Shown here: positions 1 through 5,709 of the stretch, piece by piece | Layout: every line of letters begins with the position of its first letter | Position numbering within the stretch: the first letter of the stretch is position 1 | NCBI GenBank assembly: GCA_012032855.1 | Contig: JAAUQA010000214.1 | Location: forward strand, 1-6,184 | DNA from: Candidatus Competibacteraceae bacterium | Lineage (GTDB): Bacteria; Pseudomonadota; Gammaproteobacteria; Competibacterales; Competibacteraceae | Length of the DNA: 6,184 nt | Direction of reading: 5' to 3' | Notes under the pieces: model-generated | What the model was told of the DNA's origin: nothing | Database searches by the model: none | Seen by the model: only the letters and a program-made list of their open reading frames with translations | Translations under genes and position numbers: made by a program

Positions 1-288
1 AACCTCAGTAAACGCCCCGAAATGCCGTCCTGGATCGGGCGCTTGACGCATCACGATCTCAAACTCAACCTGTCGCTGACCATTATGGCGATCTCCATGT
101 TTAACCTATTGCAGCTCTTTCTGGAGATGACCGAGGAGGATTCCACCCTCACCCCCAAGATCATCAGGGCGCTGCCTTGGTTGATCGGCATTCATGTCAC
201 GCTCATCACGACGTCGCTCGCCTTGGCGCTCATCAATCGCTTGGGCCACTCAATGCCTATAGAGGAACAAGCTAAGGACGATTCATGA
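1..288 (+). CDS. YqhA/UPF0114 family inner-membrane protein, C-terminal part
   Basis: The frame is open from the first base of the window to TGA at 286–288, so about 95 C-terminal residues are visible and the true start lies to the left. The visible part matches the C-terminal half of E. coli YqhA (164 residues) as I remember it. It has a W-(I/L)-G-(R/K) motif, then D-L-K, a hydrophobic helix with IS.(F/H)LL.(L/V)F near codons 28–42, a polar linker, and a last helix beginning W..(G)IH(V/L)T and ending in (N/D)RL. Two membrane helices are evident (about codons 25–42 and 58–79), followed by a short acidic tail. UPF0114 proteins are integral membrane proteins of unknown function, so no reaction can be given. 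The stop codon overlaps an ATG in the arrangement ATGA, discussed with the small ORF that follows. Family assignment is fairly sure; function is unknown. Confidence 0.8.
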   Translation, partial: NLSKRPEMPSWIGRLTHHDLKLNLSLTIMAISMFNLLQLFLEMTEEDSTLTPKIIRALPWLIGIHVTLITTSLALALINRLGHSMPIEEQAKDDS

Positions 289-362
289 ACATCGTCTCCG
301 ATTGGCGCTTTGATCGTATTGTAAACTTATCCCATCATAGTAAATCTCCAACCCTGTGTTGA
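285..362 (+). CDS. Possible 25-residue small ORF overlapping the YqhA stop
   Basis: An ATG at 285 overlaps the preceding TGA as ATGA, a spacing often seen in translational coupling. The ORF reads 25 codons (starting MNIVSDWRF, ending SPTLC) to TGA at 360–362. It has no hydrophobic segment and I recognise no family. It could be a coupled small protein, the remnant of a longer coupled gene, or chance. It covers most of the 93-nt spacer before the hydrolase gene, where I otherwise see no strong promoter or terminator. Confidence is low because an ORF this short arises easily by chance. Confidence 0.15.
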   Translation: MNIVSDWRFDRIVNLSHHSKSPTLC

Positions 363-381
363 TCCGTCTGGTGAATTAGCG

Positions 382-1605
382 ATGCCGACCACGATTAATG
401 ACATCAAGTCAATCCGTATCCCCTCCTTGCCAAAGCGGTATTTCGAGGATTTGCTCAGCATTGCTGGCGATGCCCTAGCGATTCATCCACCGGACTATAT
501 CCGGTCAATATTCGGACCGATTCGCGATTGGATTCCTCCTCATGATGGTTACTCAGAATTCAGCATCATTGATTTATGGCGATTGCGACGAACCATCAAG
601 TATCTGGTCAATACCATCATTCCCTCCTTGCCCTTTAATCCGCCGCCCTTCGGTCCGCCTATTCTGAACAATATCTTCTGGCACCCGACCGTGATCTTGC
701 AAAGGCCCGATCACAACGGTAATTACACCACCTTTCCTGACGAATCATGGTTTTTCATCAACGGTATCATGACCAACGATTCGTTGGCGCAACTGAATGC
801 AGCTTATCTTTCGTATCTTTTTCATCGTCCGCTGACCCTGATCCAGAATTCTACCGATTCGTTTTTTGTCGATTTGTTGCAATGTGCGATCGGCAAGCAA
901 TGGGGCCTAATGACTGAGCCGGCGATCAAAGCTTTCCCACCCATTCATCAAGCTTTGAAAGACCCTAGCAAGCAGCGAGTGGTGGTAGTTGCCCACTCTC
1001 AGGGCACCATCATCATGTCTAACGTACTTAAATGGCTTCAGTCCAAGGTGGCAATTGACATCAAGCAAGCGCAACTACTCCCGGTGATTAAGGATATTCT
1101 CAAATCTAATGTGGTGGCGGTCGAACCGGAGCAATACTATGCGCCGGCTTCACCGGTGTTTGTATATCCCGATCAGGACAAACTGGATCTAAACGATTTC
1201 GAAACGCTGACCGTGGAGGAATTGGCCAAACTGGAGATTTACTTGTTTGCCAACTGTGCCAATGAAATGAAATACTCCGCACCGGCAGTCAATGGTCAAG
1301 CTCCGTTACCGTGGATCGAAAATTTCGCCAACGAGAACGACATTGTCGCTCGCTTAGGGATGTTAGCCCCGCATCCCGAAAAGCGGGGTATTAAAATCGC
1401 CGGTCCCAATTATGTGCACAAAGGCGCTTGGGGGCATTTCCTCAATGTGCATTATCTATTCGACATTCAGCATCATCAAAAGCAAGGGCGTAAGCAAGGG
1501 GGTGCAGGAAATGCCAAACCCTATGTGCTGGGTAACCCGGATGATTCCCCGGTTTCCCAGACCCCTCGTTTGTTTGATTATCTGAACGGCGGTGTTCCTG
1601 ATTAA
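382..1605 (+). CDS. Alpha/beta-hydrolase-fold protein, putative serine hydrolase of unknown substrate
   Basis: This 407-residue protein is not one I can name. It reads well as an alpha/beta hydrolase. A strand–loop WFFINGIMTND (123–133) sits where the oxyanion-hole strand would be. VVVVAHSQGT (200–209) is a nucleophile elbow of G/A-x-S-x-G type with Ser206. NENDIVARLG (317–326) supplies a likely acid, Asp320. WGHFLNVHYL (350–359) supplies the base, His352. The order and spacing Ser–Asp–His fit the fold. There is no signal peptide and no convincing membrane helix, so a cytoplasmic location is likely. The N-terminal 100 residues are rich in proline and aromatic residues and may form a cap or a partner surface. 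The ATG at 382 is the first usable in-frame start, though no good Shine-Dalgarno precedes it. The gene ends 5 nt before the EamA transporter, so the two probably share a transcript. An esterase or lipase activity is possible, but the substrate cannot be read from the sequence. Confidence 0.75.
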   Translation: MPTTINDIKSIRIPSLPKRYFEDLLSIAGDALAIHPPDYIRSIFGPIRDWIPPHDGYSEFSIIDLWRLRRTIKYLVNTIIPSLPFNPPPFGPPILNNIFWHPTVILQRPDHNGNYTTFPDESWFFINGIMTNDSLAQLNAAYLSYLFHRPLTLIQNSTDSFFVDLLQCAIGKQWGLMTEPAIKAFPPIHQALKDPSKQRVVVVAHSQGTIIMSNVLKWLQSKVAIDIKQAQLLPVIKDILKSNVVAVEPEQYYAPASPVFVYPDQDKLDLNDFETLTVEELAKLEIYLFANCANEMKYSAPAVNGQAPLPWIENFANENDIVARLGMLAPHPEKRGIKIAGPNYVHKGAWGHFLNVHYLFDIQHHQKQGRKQGGAGNAKPYVLGNPDDSPVSQTPRLFDYLNGGVPD

Positions 1606-1610
1606 CAGGT

Positions 1611-2063
1611 GTGGCGGATTTAGTGGTGCGAATACCTTGGTACTTGGCTGCAATCGGCGCAGCACTGATATGGGGCATTCACTACCCCTTGATCGATTAC
1701 GCACTTAAACGGGTTTCTCTGGTGACTGTGTTGGTGTTGACCGCGCTACCGATCATAGCAGCAACTCCATTTTTCTTCACCAGAATCGTTTCCGATTACC
1801 ATACCGTGTTAGCTATGCACTGGACAGAGCGAGTGCCGGTGCTGGCCTTAGCAATAACCAGTTTGCTCGCCACTGTGTTGTTGTTCGTATCCATTGACAA
1901 CAAGAATGCAACGCTGACAAGCCTTATCGAAATTTCCTATCCGATTTTCGTGGCCCTATTCGCGTTCTTATTGTTCCGGGATGTGCATCTCAATATGAGC
2001 GCGCTAATAGGTGGTGTGCTGATCATCGTAGGTGTGGGGGTCATTGTTCTCTACAATCCTTAA
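1611..2063 (+). CDS. Small EamA/DMT-superfamily membrane transporter, single domain
   Basis: This is a 150-residue, very hydrophobic protein with five predicted membrane helices at about residues 8–25, 32–55, 76–94, 102–121 and 126–147. The start WYLAAIGAALIWGIHYPL and the end (SYPIFVALFAFLLF, a polar turn, then LIGGVLIIVGVGVIVLY) are typical of one EamA repeat. Most DMT exporters have two such repeats (about 300 residues). Short ones like this are known and are thought to dimerise. The longest frame starts at GTG 1611. Another GTG at 1626 has a CGGA element about 7 nt upstream and may be the real start, giving 145 residues. The gene lies 5 nt after the hydrolase gene, which suggests co-expression and possibly export of a product or substrate of that enzyme. 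Substrate unknown. The stop is followed at once by a repeat copy at 2069. Confidence 0.75.
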   Translation: MADLVVRIPWYLAAIGAALIWGIHYPLIDYALKRVSLVTVLVLTALPIIAATPFFFTRIVSDYHTVLAMHWTERVPVLALAITSLLATVLLFVSIDNKNATLTSLIEISYPIFVALFAFLLFRDVHLNMSALIGGVLIIVGVGVIVLYNP

Positions 2064-2068
2064 AAAAT

Positions 2069-2082
2069 GGGGTCAGGTCTTG
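2069..2082 (+). repeat. Left copy of 14-bp direct repeat GGGGTCAGGTCTTG (REP/RAYT-like)
   Basis: The 14 bases match exactly the copy at 3539–3552, in the same orientation, and begin 5 nt after the EamA stop codon. The local context can fold weakly: AAA-T-GGGGT (2065–2073) pairs with ACCCCTTT (2099–2106), with one bulged T and a 25-nt loop. From memory, GGGGTCAGGTCTTG-type sequences recur in intergenic regions of many bacteria and at the ends of elements carrying Y1/RAYT transposases. No transposase is present here, so if this identification is right it is a non-autonomous copy. Confidence 0.6.
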
Positions 2083-2156
2083 TATTGAGTTAAAAAACAC
2101 CCCTTTCATCCATCTGTAACCATAAAGGCATCAGACAGACACAAACGCTCTCTACA

Positions 2157-2187
2157 TTGCGAGGTTGGTTTTCTTCACCTTTACAAT
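2157..2187 (+). promoter_or_regulatory. Candidate sigma70-type promoter for the GDPD gene
   Basis: TTGCGA (2157–2162) and TACAAT (2182–2187) could be the -35 and -10 boxes, 19 nt apart, which is slightly long. The -10 box differs from TATAAT at one base. Transcription would begin near 2194, leaving a leader of about 25 nt before the ATG at 2220. The gene follows a 156-nt gap after EamA, so its own promoter is expected. The rest of the gap holds the repeat copy and nothing else I recognise. Confidence 0.3.
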
Positions 2188-2207
2188 AATGTTTGCCCGC
2201 TGCAATT

Positions 2208-2213
2208 AGGGAG
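2208..2213 (+). promoter_or_regulatory. Ribosome binding site supporting a GDPD start at ATG 2220
   Basis: AGGGAG lies 6 nt before ATG 2220. It is the best Shine-Dalgarno in the region, whereas the in-frame TTG at 2267 has nothing comparable. It therefore points to ATG 2220 as the original start, although that ATG now reads into a stop after seven codons because of the frameshift described under the GDPD gene. Confidence 0.6.
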
Positions 2214-2219
2214 CACCTC

Positions 2220-3535
2220 ATGGGGTTGAAAATATCACTCTGACCGTTCCAATCGTTATCGCCACTTTGTACTGCGTTAACGCCGCCGCATCTTCTTTGT
2301 CGATCCACAGTGTATCAATCGGGGGAGTGCCTGTTGGCAGGCCCGGTGGGGATACAGGCCATAGCATTCAACTAGGACCACGGCCTTTCTTTCTAGTCGA
2401 TGACATGGACGACAGCCCGCTCAAAAAAACCCTACAACGCTGCGCAAAAGGTCCCTTCAAACGCACCGACTTCTCTATCGGTCACCGTGGCGCGCCGCTG
2501 CAGTTTCCGGAACACACCAAAGAATCCTATGAAGCGGCTGCGCTCATGGGTGCCGGGATTCTGGAATGCGACGTCACCTTCACCAAGGACTTGGAATTGG
2601 TGTGCCGGCATTCACAATGCGACCTGCACACTACCACTGACATTCTCGCTACTCCGTTAGCGCAACAATGCTCCGTGCCGCCTGCGTTCAATGATGCCGG
2701 AGAACTGACTAATGGTTCTGAGATTCGTTGCTGTACCAGCGATATCACCCTGGCCGAGTTTAAAACGTTACAGGGCAAAATGGATGCGGCTAATCCCAGC
2801 GCTACCAGCATTGAAGACTACATGAACGCCACGGCGAGCTGGCGCACCGACTTGTATGCCAGCCGAGGCACTTTGCTTACTCACGCGGAGAGCATTGAAC
2901 TATTCGAGAGTCTCGGCGCGAAATTTACGCCGGAGTTGAAGTCGCCGAGTGTGACCATGCCGTTCGATAATCCGGATACCCCGGCCAATGAGAATTACAC
3001 TCAACAAGATTACGCTCAGCAACTCATTGACGAATATAAGGATGCCGGCATTCGACCCAGAACGGTGTGGGCGCAGTCCTTTAACCTGGATGACGTGCTG
3101 TATTGGATAGACAGCGAACCGGCATTCGGTAAACAAGCCGTCTATCTGGACGGACGTTACGATACCGACCCTAACTTCCCCGACCCGGCAACATTAACGC
3201 CCAGTATGGATCAACTGGTGTCCTGGGGCGTAAACATCATTGCGCCGCCGATGTGGGTGCTCGTGACCACCAACGCAGGTCAAATTGTGCCGTCGCCCTA
3301 TGCAATGGCGGCCAAGGCTGCGGGACTCGACATCATCACTTGGACCTTCGAACGCTCCGCGCCACTGGTAAACGATGGGGCTTGGTATCATCAGACCACG
3401 GATTCGGTGATCAACAACGACGGCGATAAATATGTCACCTTAGATGTGCTTGCCCAGGACGTCGGTATCCTCGGTATCTTCTCAGACTGGCCTGCTTCAG
3501 TGACCTACTACGCCAACTGCATGGGCCTTAAATAA
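2220..3535 (+). CDS. Secreted glycerophosphodiester phosphodiesterase, frameshifted in the signal peptide
   Basis: GDPD enzymes hydrolyse glycerophosphodiesters to glycerol-3-phosphate and an alcohol. The uninterrupted frame runs from TTG 2267 to TAA 3535 (422 residues). In that numbering the family core is clear: [13 protein letters not shown] with His73, Arg74 and Glu82; LECDV with Glu100 and Asp102; the general-acid position His115 in CRHSQCD; ELK at 223–225; QSF at 270–272; TWTFE at 358–362; and the closing GIFSDWP. Several cysteines (59, 101, 113, 118, 135, 155, 156, 418) suit an exported protein. The natural start is probably ATG 2220, which has a good Shine-Dalgarno but hits TGA at 2241. 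One extra base in the A-run 2229–2232 would join the frames and give [15 protein letters not shown]..., a good signal peptide ending near CVNAAA, and 438 residues overall. As written, translation from TTG 2267 would give a protein without a usable signal. The catalytic domain itself is sound. It stands alone between two repeat copies. Confidence 0.85.
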
Positions 3536-3538
3536 AAA

Positions 3539-3552
3539 GGGGTCAGGTCTTG
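3539..3552 (+). repeat. Right copy of 14-bp direct repeat GGGGTCAGGTCTTG (REP/RAYT-like)
   Basis: This copy is identical to 2069–2082 and lies 3 nt after the GDPD stop codon. Its last five bases (TCTTG) form the start of the hairpin at 3548–3590. A short conserved 5' sequence followed by a hairpin is the general build of REP-type elements recognised by RAYT (IS200-like) transposases. That assignment is my inference. Confidence 0.6.
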
Positions 3553-3590
3553 CCATACAATTATTTTGTTGACCATGTTGTATGGCAAGA
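3548..3590. repeat. Perfect 13-bp inverted repeat between convergent genes; REP-like hairpin or weak terminator
   Basis: TCTTGCCATACAA (3548–3560) and TTGTATGGCAAGA (3578–3590) are exact reverse complements with a 17-nt AT-rich loop. It lies in the 70-nt gap where GDPD (plus) and lipA (minus) converge, so it could stop or shield transcripts from both sides. On the minus strand a T-rich run follows, but only about 9 nt after the stem. On the plus strand there is no T-run. It is therefore not a textbook terminator. The join to the repeat copy suggests it is the palindromic half of a REP-like element, perhaps used as a terminator. Confidence 0.6.
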
Positions 3591-3605
3591 TCGTTACCAA
3601 CTGCT

Positions 3606-4609
3606 TTAGCCCAATACTTCACGTGCTTGGGCATCGGCATGATAAGACGAACGTACCATCGGACCGGAAGCGACATGAGTAAAGCCCAGCGCTTCGCCGA
3701 CTTGACGTAACTGATCGAATTCCTCCGGGGTGACGTAGCGCTCCACCTTCAAATGATGCGCGCTGGGTTGCAGGTATTGGCCCAGGGTCAACATTTGAAC
3801 CTGATGATCACGTAAATCGCGCATCACTACTTCGATTTCTTCCAGCGTTTCGCCTAATCCCAGCATCAATCCTGATTTGGTGGGGATAGTTGGATGACGT
3901 TCCCGGAAGCGTTTGAGCAGCATTAAGGAATACGCATAATCGGAACCGGGACGGGCCTGCCGATACAAACGCGGCACAGTTTCCAAGTTATGATTGAAGA
4001 CATCGGGTGGGGACTGCTCCAGTATTTCCAGCGCCACATCCATGCGACCGCGAAAGTCCGGGGTCAGAATTTCGATGACGATTTCGGGGTTGCGTTCGCG
4101 CACGGCTTGCACGCAGGCCGTAAAGTGCCCGGCGCCACCGTCGCGCAGATCGTCCCGGTCCACCGAAGTGATCACCACATACCGCAAACCCATTGCGGCA
4201 ATAGTTTGGGCCAGATTAATCGGTTCCTCTGTATCCAGCGGGTTAGGACGACCGTGACCCACATCGCAGAACGGGCAGCGGCGAGTGCAAATATCGCCCA
4301 TGATCATAAACGTTGCGGTCCCGTGGCCGAAGCATTCACCTAATTAGGGCAATTGGCTTCTTCGCAAACCGTGTGCAACCGATTGTCGCGCAAAATCTTC
4401 TTGAGCCGCAACACCTCCGGCGTGCCGGGAAACTTGGCGCGTATCCAAGTCGGTTTGCGCAGTCGTTGTTCTGTAGGAGTAGGAGCGATTTTGACCGGTA
4501 TACGGGCCATTTTGTCCGCGCCGCGCAGTTTTTCGCCACGCTGAACGGGACGGGTCTTTGCCGCAGCAGGGTTAGCCGATTGCGGATGGGAGGCTTTCTG
4601 TTCGGGCAT
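3606..4609 (-). pseudogene. lipA: Lipoyl synthase LipA, interrupted by a one-base frameshift
   Basis: LipA is a radical-SAM enzyme that inserts two sulfur atoms into octanoyl groups on lipoyl domains, the last step of lipoate synthesis. It starts at ATG 4609 with AGGAGA (4616–4621) 6 nt upstream and reads 89 codons ending VCEEANCPN, then meets TAG at 4342–4340. The next frame continues at once as [11 protein letters not shown] (codons from 4340) and [14 protein letters not shown] to TAA at 3608–3606. One missing base near 4341–4345, probably in a TTA or ATA codon, explains the break. Restored, the protein has 334 residues (E. coli 321). It then contains the auxiliary-cluster cysteines 82, 87 and 93 (CX4CX5C), the radical-SAM cysteines 108, 112 and 115 (CX3CX2C) and the C-terminal RSSY (about 320–323). 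The lysine-rich N-terminus with RKPTWIRAK is typical. The start overlaps the lipB end by 38 nt. As written, no product could hold both clusters. Identity is certain; whether the break is real is open. Confidence 0.93.
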
Positions 4610-5366
4610 GTTCTGTCTCCTGCTCGGCGGATACGGGTAATCCCGTCACTCGACCGATAGTGGTATAACCTAAAAGCGCAGTCAGGCGAGTTAACAACAA
4701 TTCTCTGATTTCATCCATGCCGGCCTGTACGCCCAAATGTCGTAGTTGGGTGACTTGCAAACCCGGATAACCACACGGATTGATGCGGGCGAAAGGGCGC
4801 AAATCCATCGCCGTATTGAGGCTGAGCCCGTGGTAACTGCAGCCTCGGCGAATTCGCAATCCCAGCGAGGCGACTTTCGCGCCATTCACATACACTCCCG
4901 GCGCTTCGGGTCGGGTATTCCCCTGAATAGTATAGTGGGCCAACAGGTCGATCACTGCGGTTTCCATCAGGTTAACCAGTTGCCGTGGCCCCCAGTGTGC
5001 GCGACGCACATCCAGCAATAAATACACAACGATCTGTCCCGGTCCGTGATAAGTGACTTGACCGCCCCGGTCAACCGGAATCACCGGGATATCGCCGGGG
5101 GCCAGCAGGTGTTGCGGTTTACCGTTCAGTCCCTGAGTAAACACCGGCGGATGCTCCACTGCCCAAAGCTCATCCGCCGTCTGCGCATCGCGGGTATTGG
5201 TAAAGGACTTCATGGCCTCGAATACCGGGGTATAGTCTTGCAGACCCAAGCTGCGGAAGATCAGCAGATCAGGAGCGTTTACTCCTTCCTCCCTAGGCGG
5301 GCAAGGTTGAGAGAGCGAAGGGGCAAGGGGCACGGAAAAATACTCCGGGCGCATGGGTGTGATCAC
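4572..5366 (-). CDS. lipB: Octanoyl-ACP:protein octanoyltransferase LipB
   Basis: LipB moves octanoyl from acyl carrier protein to a lysine of lipoyl domains, giving the substrate of LipA. In numbering from GTG 5366 (264 residues) I see the family signatures: FTNTRD (55–60), [10 protein letters not shown] (70–79), [13 protein letters not shown] (99–111), RPEAPGVYV (152–160), Lys164 in [18 protein letters not shown], and Cys198 in RINPCGY. Lys164 and Cys198 correspond to the catalytic pair of E. coli LipB (Lys135, Cys169). The family core starts near residue 31 ([13 protein letters not shown]), so about 30 residues are extra at the N-terminus. The GTG start overlaps the ybeD stop as GTGA, which suggests translational coupling. 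ATG at 5354 (260 residues) is an alternative, and no nearer start of ATG or GTG type adjoins the core. The C-terminal tail of about 25 residues past the core overlaps the start of lipA. The core is complete and should be active. Confidence 0.95.
   Translation of the reverse strand: MITPMRPEYFSVPLAPSLSQPCPPREEGVNAPDLLIFRSLGLQDYTPVFEAMKSFTNTRDAQTADELWAVEHPPVFTQGLNGKPQHLLAPGDIPVIPVDRGGQVTYHGPGQIVVYLLLDVRRAHWGPRQLVNLMETAVIDLLAHYTIQGNTRPEAPGVYVNGAKVASLGLRIRRGCSYHGLSLNTAMDLRPFARINPCGYPGLQVTQLRHLGVQAGMDEIRELLLTRLTALLGYTTIGRVTGLPVSAEQETEHARTESLPSAIG
4616..4621 (-). promoter_or_regulatory. Ribosome binding site of lipA inside the lipB 3' end
   Basis: On the minus strand AGGAGA precedes ATG 4609 by 6 nt, while still inside the lipB reading frame. 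It fixes the lipA start and supports expression of lipA from the same transcript as lipB. Confidence 0.65.
5281..5335. repeat. Purine/pyrimidine-biased tract resembling a degenerate interspersed repeat, inside the LipB N-terminal extension
   Basis: This stretch encodes the extra LipB segment [16 protein letters not shown]. On the plus strand it is a run of CT-rich then GA/GGG-rich sequence. It recalls the intergenic repeats, common in many proteobacteria, whose translation gives PLTPTLSP...GRG-like peptides. The likeness is from memory and partial, and no second copy lies in the window. If right, a repeat has lengthened the 5' end of lipB; otherwise this is simply a variable, disordered N-terminus. 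Confidence 0.25.
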
Positions 5367-5626
5367 AATGCAACCATTACTTGTTTATGGGCACTGAGGT
5401 CATGATAGATCGCATCCAGTTGTTCTCGGCTCTGTGCTTGAATCGTAGCAGTCACCGACTGAAAACGCCCGTTACGACTGCTTTGTATGGATAACCGGTT
5501 GGAGTCCCAATCCGGTGCATGACGGCTCACGATAGCCGCTATCAACGGCGGGAAATCATCGTCACTGCGTCCCATTGCTTTGATAGGAAACTCGCAGGGA
5601 AATTGCAAAAGAGAGTCGTTGTACAT
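5363..5626 (-). CDS. ybeD: YbeD / DUF493 family protein
   Basis: The protein has 87 residues from ATG 5626, the same length as E. coli YbeD, and shares its pattern: LLQFPCEFPIKAMG at the start, IV.RHAPD in the middle, SS(R/K)NG.(F/Y)(Q/H)SV(T/S).TI, and the end (Q).(D/E)..Y.(D/E)L....V.MVL-like. The family has a small ACT-like alpha/beta fold and is almost always found beside lipB. A regulatory role is proposed but not established to my knowledge. GAGG stands about 8 nt before the ATG. The frame is open farther upstream to 5890, but that extension lies over the aminotransferase gene in another frame and lacks family similarity, so the shorter start is preferred. The stop overlaps the lipB GTG by 4 nt. 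Confidence 0.92.
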   Translation of the reverse strand: MYNDSLLQFPCEFPIKAMGRSDDDFPPLIAAIVSRHAPDWDSNRLSIQSSRNGRFQSVTATIQAQSREQLDAIYHDLSAHKQVMVAL

Positions 5627-5638
5627 GGCCAACACCTC

Positions 5639-5650
5639 AGGCAATTGCCT
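5639..5650. repeat. 12-bp perfect palindrome upstream of ybeD
   Basis: AGGCAATTGCCT is its own reverse complement and lies 13 nt before the ybeD ATG, next to the Shine-Dalgarno, in the 83-nt gap after the aminotransferase stop. It could be an operator half or chance. I see no clear promoter or terminator in this gap, so ybeD–lipB–lipA may be read through from the aminotransferase gene. Confidence 0.2.
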
Positions 5651-5709
5651 TATCCTGGAATGAATCCCGCTCCCGGATGTCTCGCCAAGGCTGACCCGGA
5701 GCCGGCCCA

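Noticed and set aside
2226..2243. Programmed ribosomal frameshifting at the A-run in the GDPD leader
   Set aside because: The needed shift is -1 from AAA onto GAA, a first-position mismatch. There is no slippery heptamer and no evident downstream pseudoknot, so an indel is simpler.
2090..2308. Minus-strand ORF of 72 codons in the gap before GDPD
   Set aside because: It covers the putative GDPD promoter, start and signal-peptide region, has no recognisable domain, and is best explained as chance.
2400..3391. Other-frame and antisense ORFs inside GDPD
   Set aside because: The GDPD catalytic motifs occupy the one long frame continuously. The others are overlapping noise.
4060..4068. GGGGTCAG at about 4060 as a third repeat copy
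   Set aside because: Only the first eight bases agree, and it lies in conserved lipA coding sequence.
3606..4307. Treating the 233-residue ORF as a complete stand-alone radical-SAM protein
   Set aside because: The residues just upstream in the same frame ([11 protein letters not shown]) and the 89-codon ORF before it are plainly the rest of LipA, so this is a fragment.
3990..5405. Several plus-strand ORFs of 60–119 codons across lipA and lipB
   Set aside because: They lie antisense to clearly identified lip genes, lack family features, and are shadows of their coding bias.
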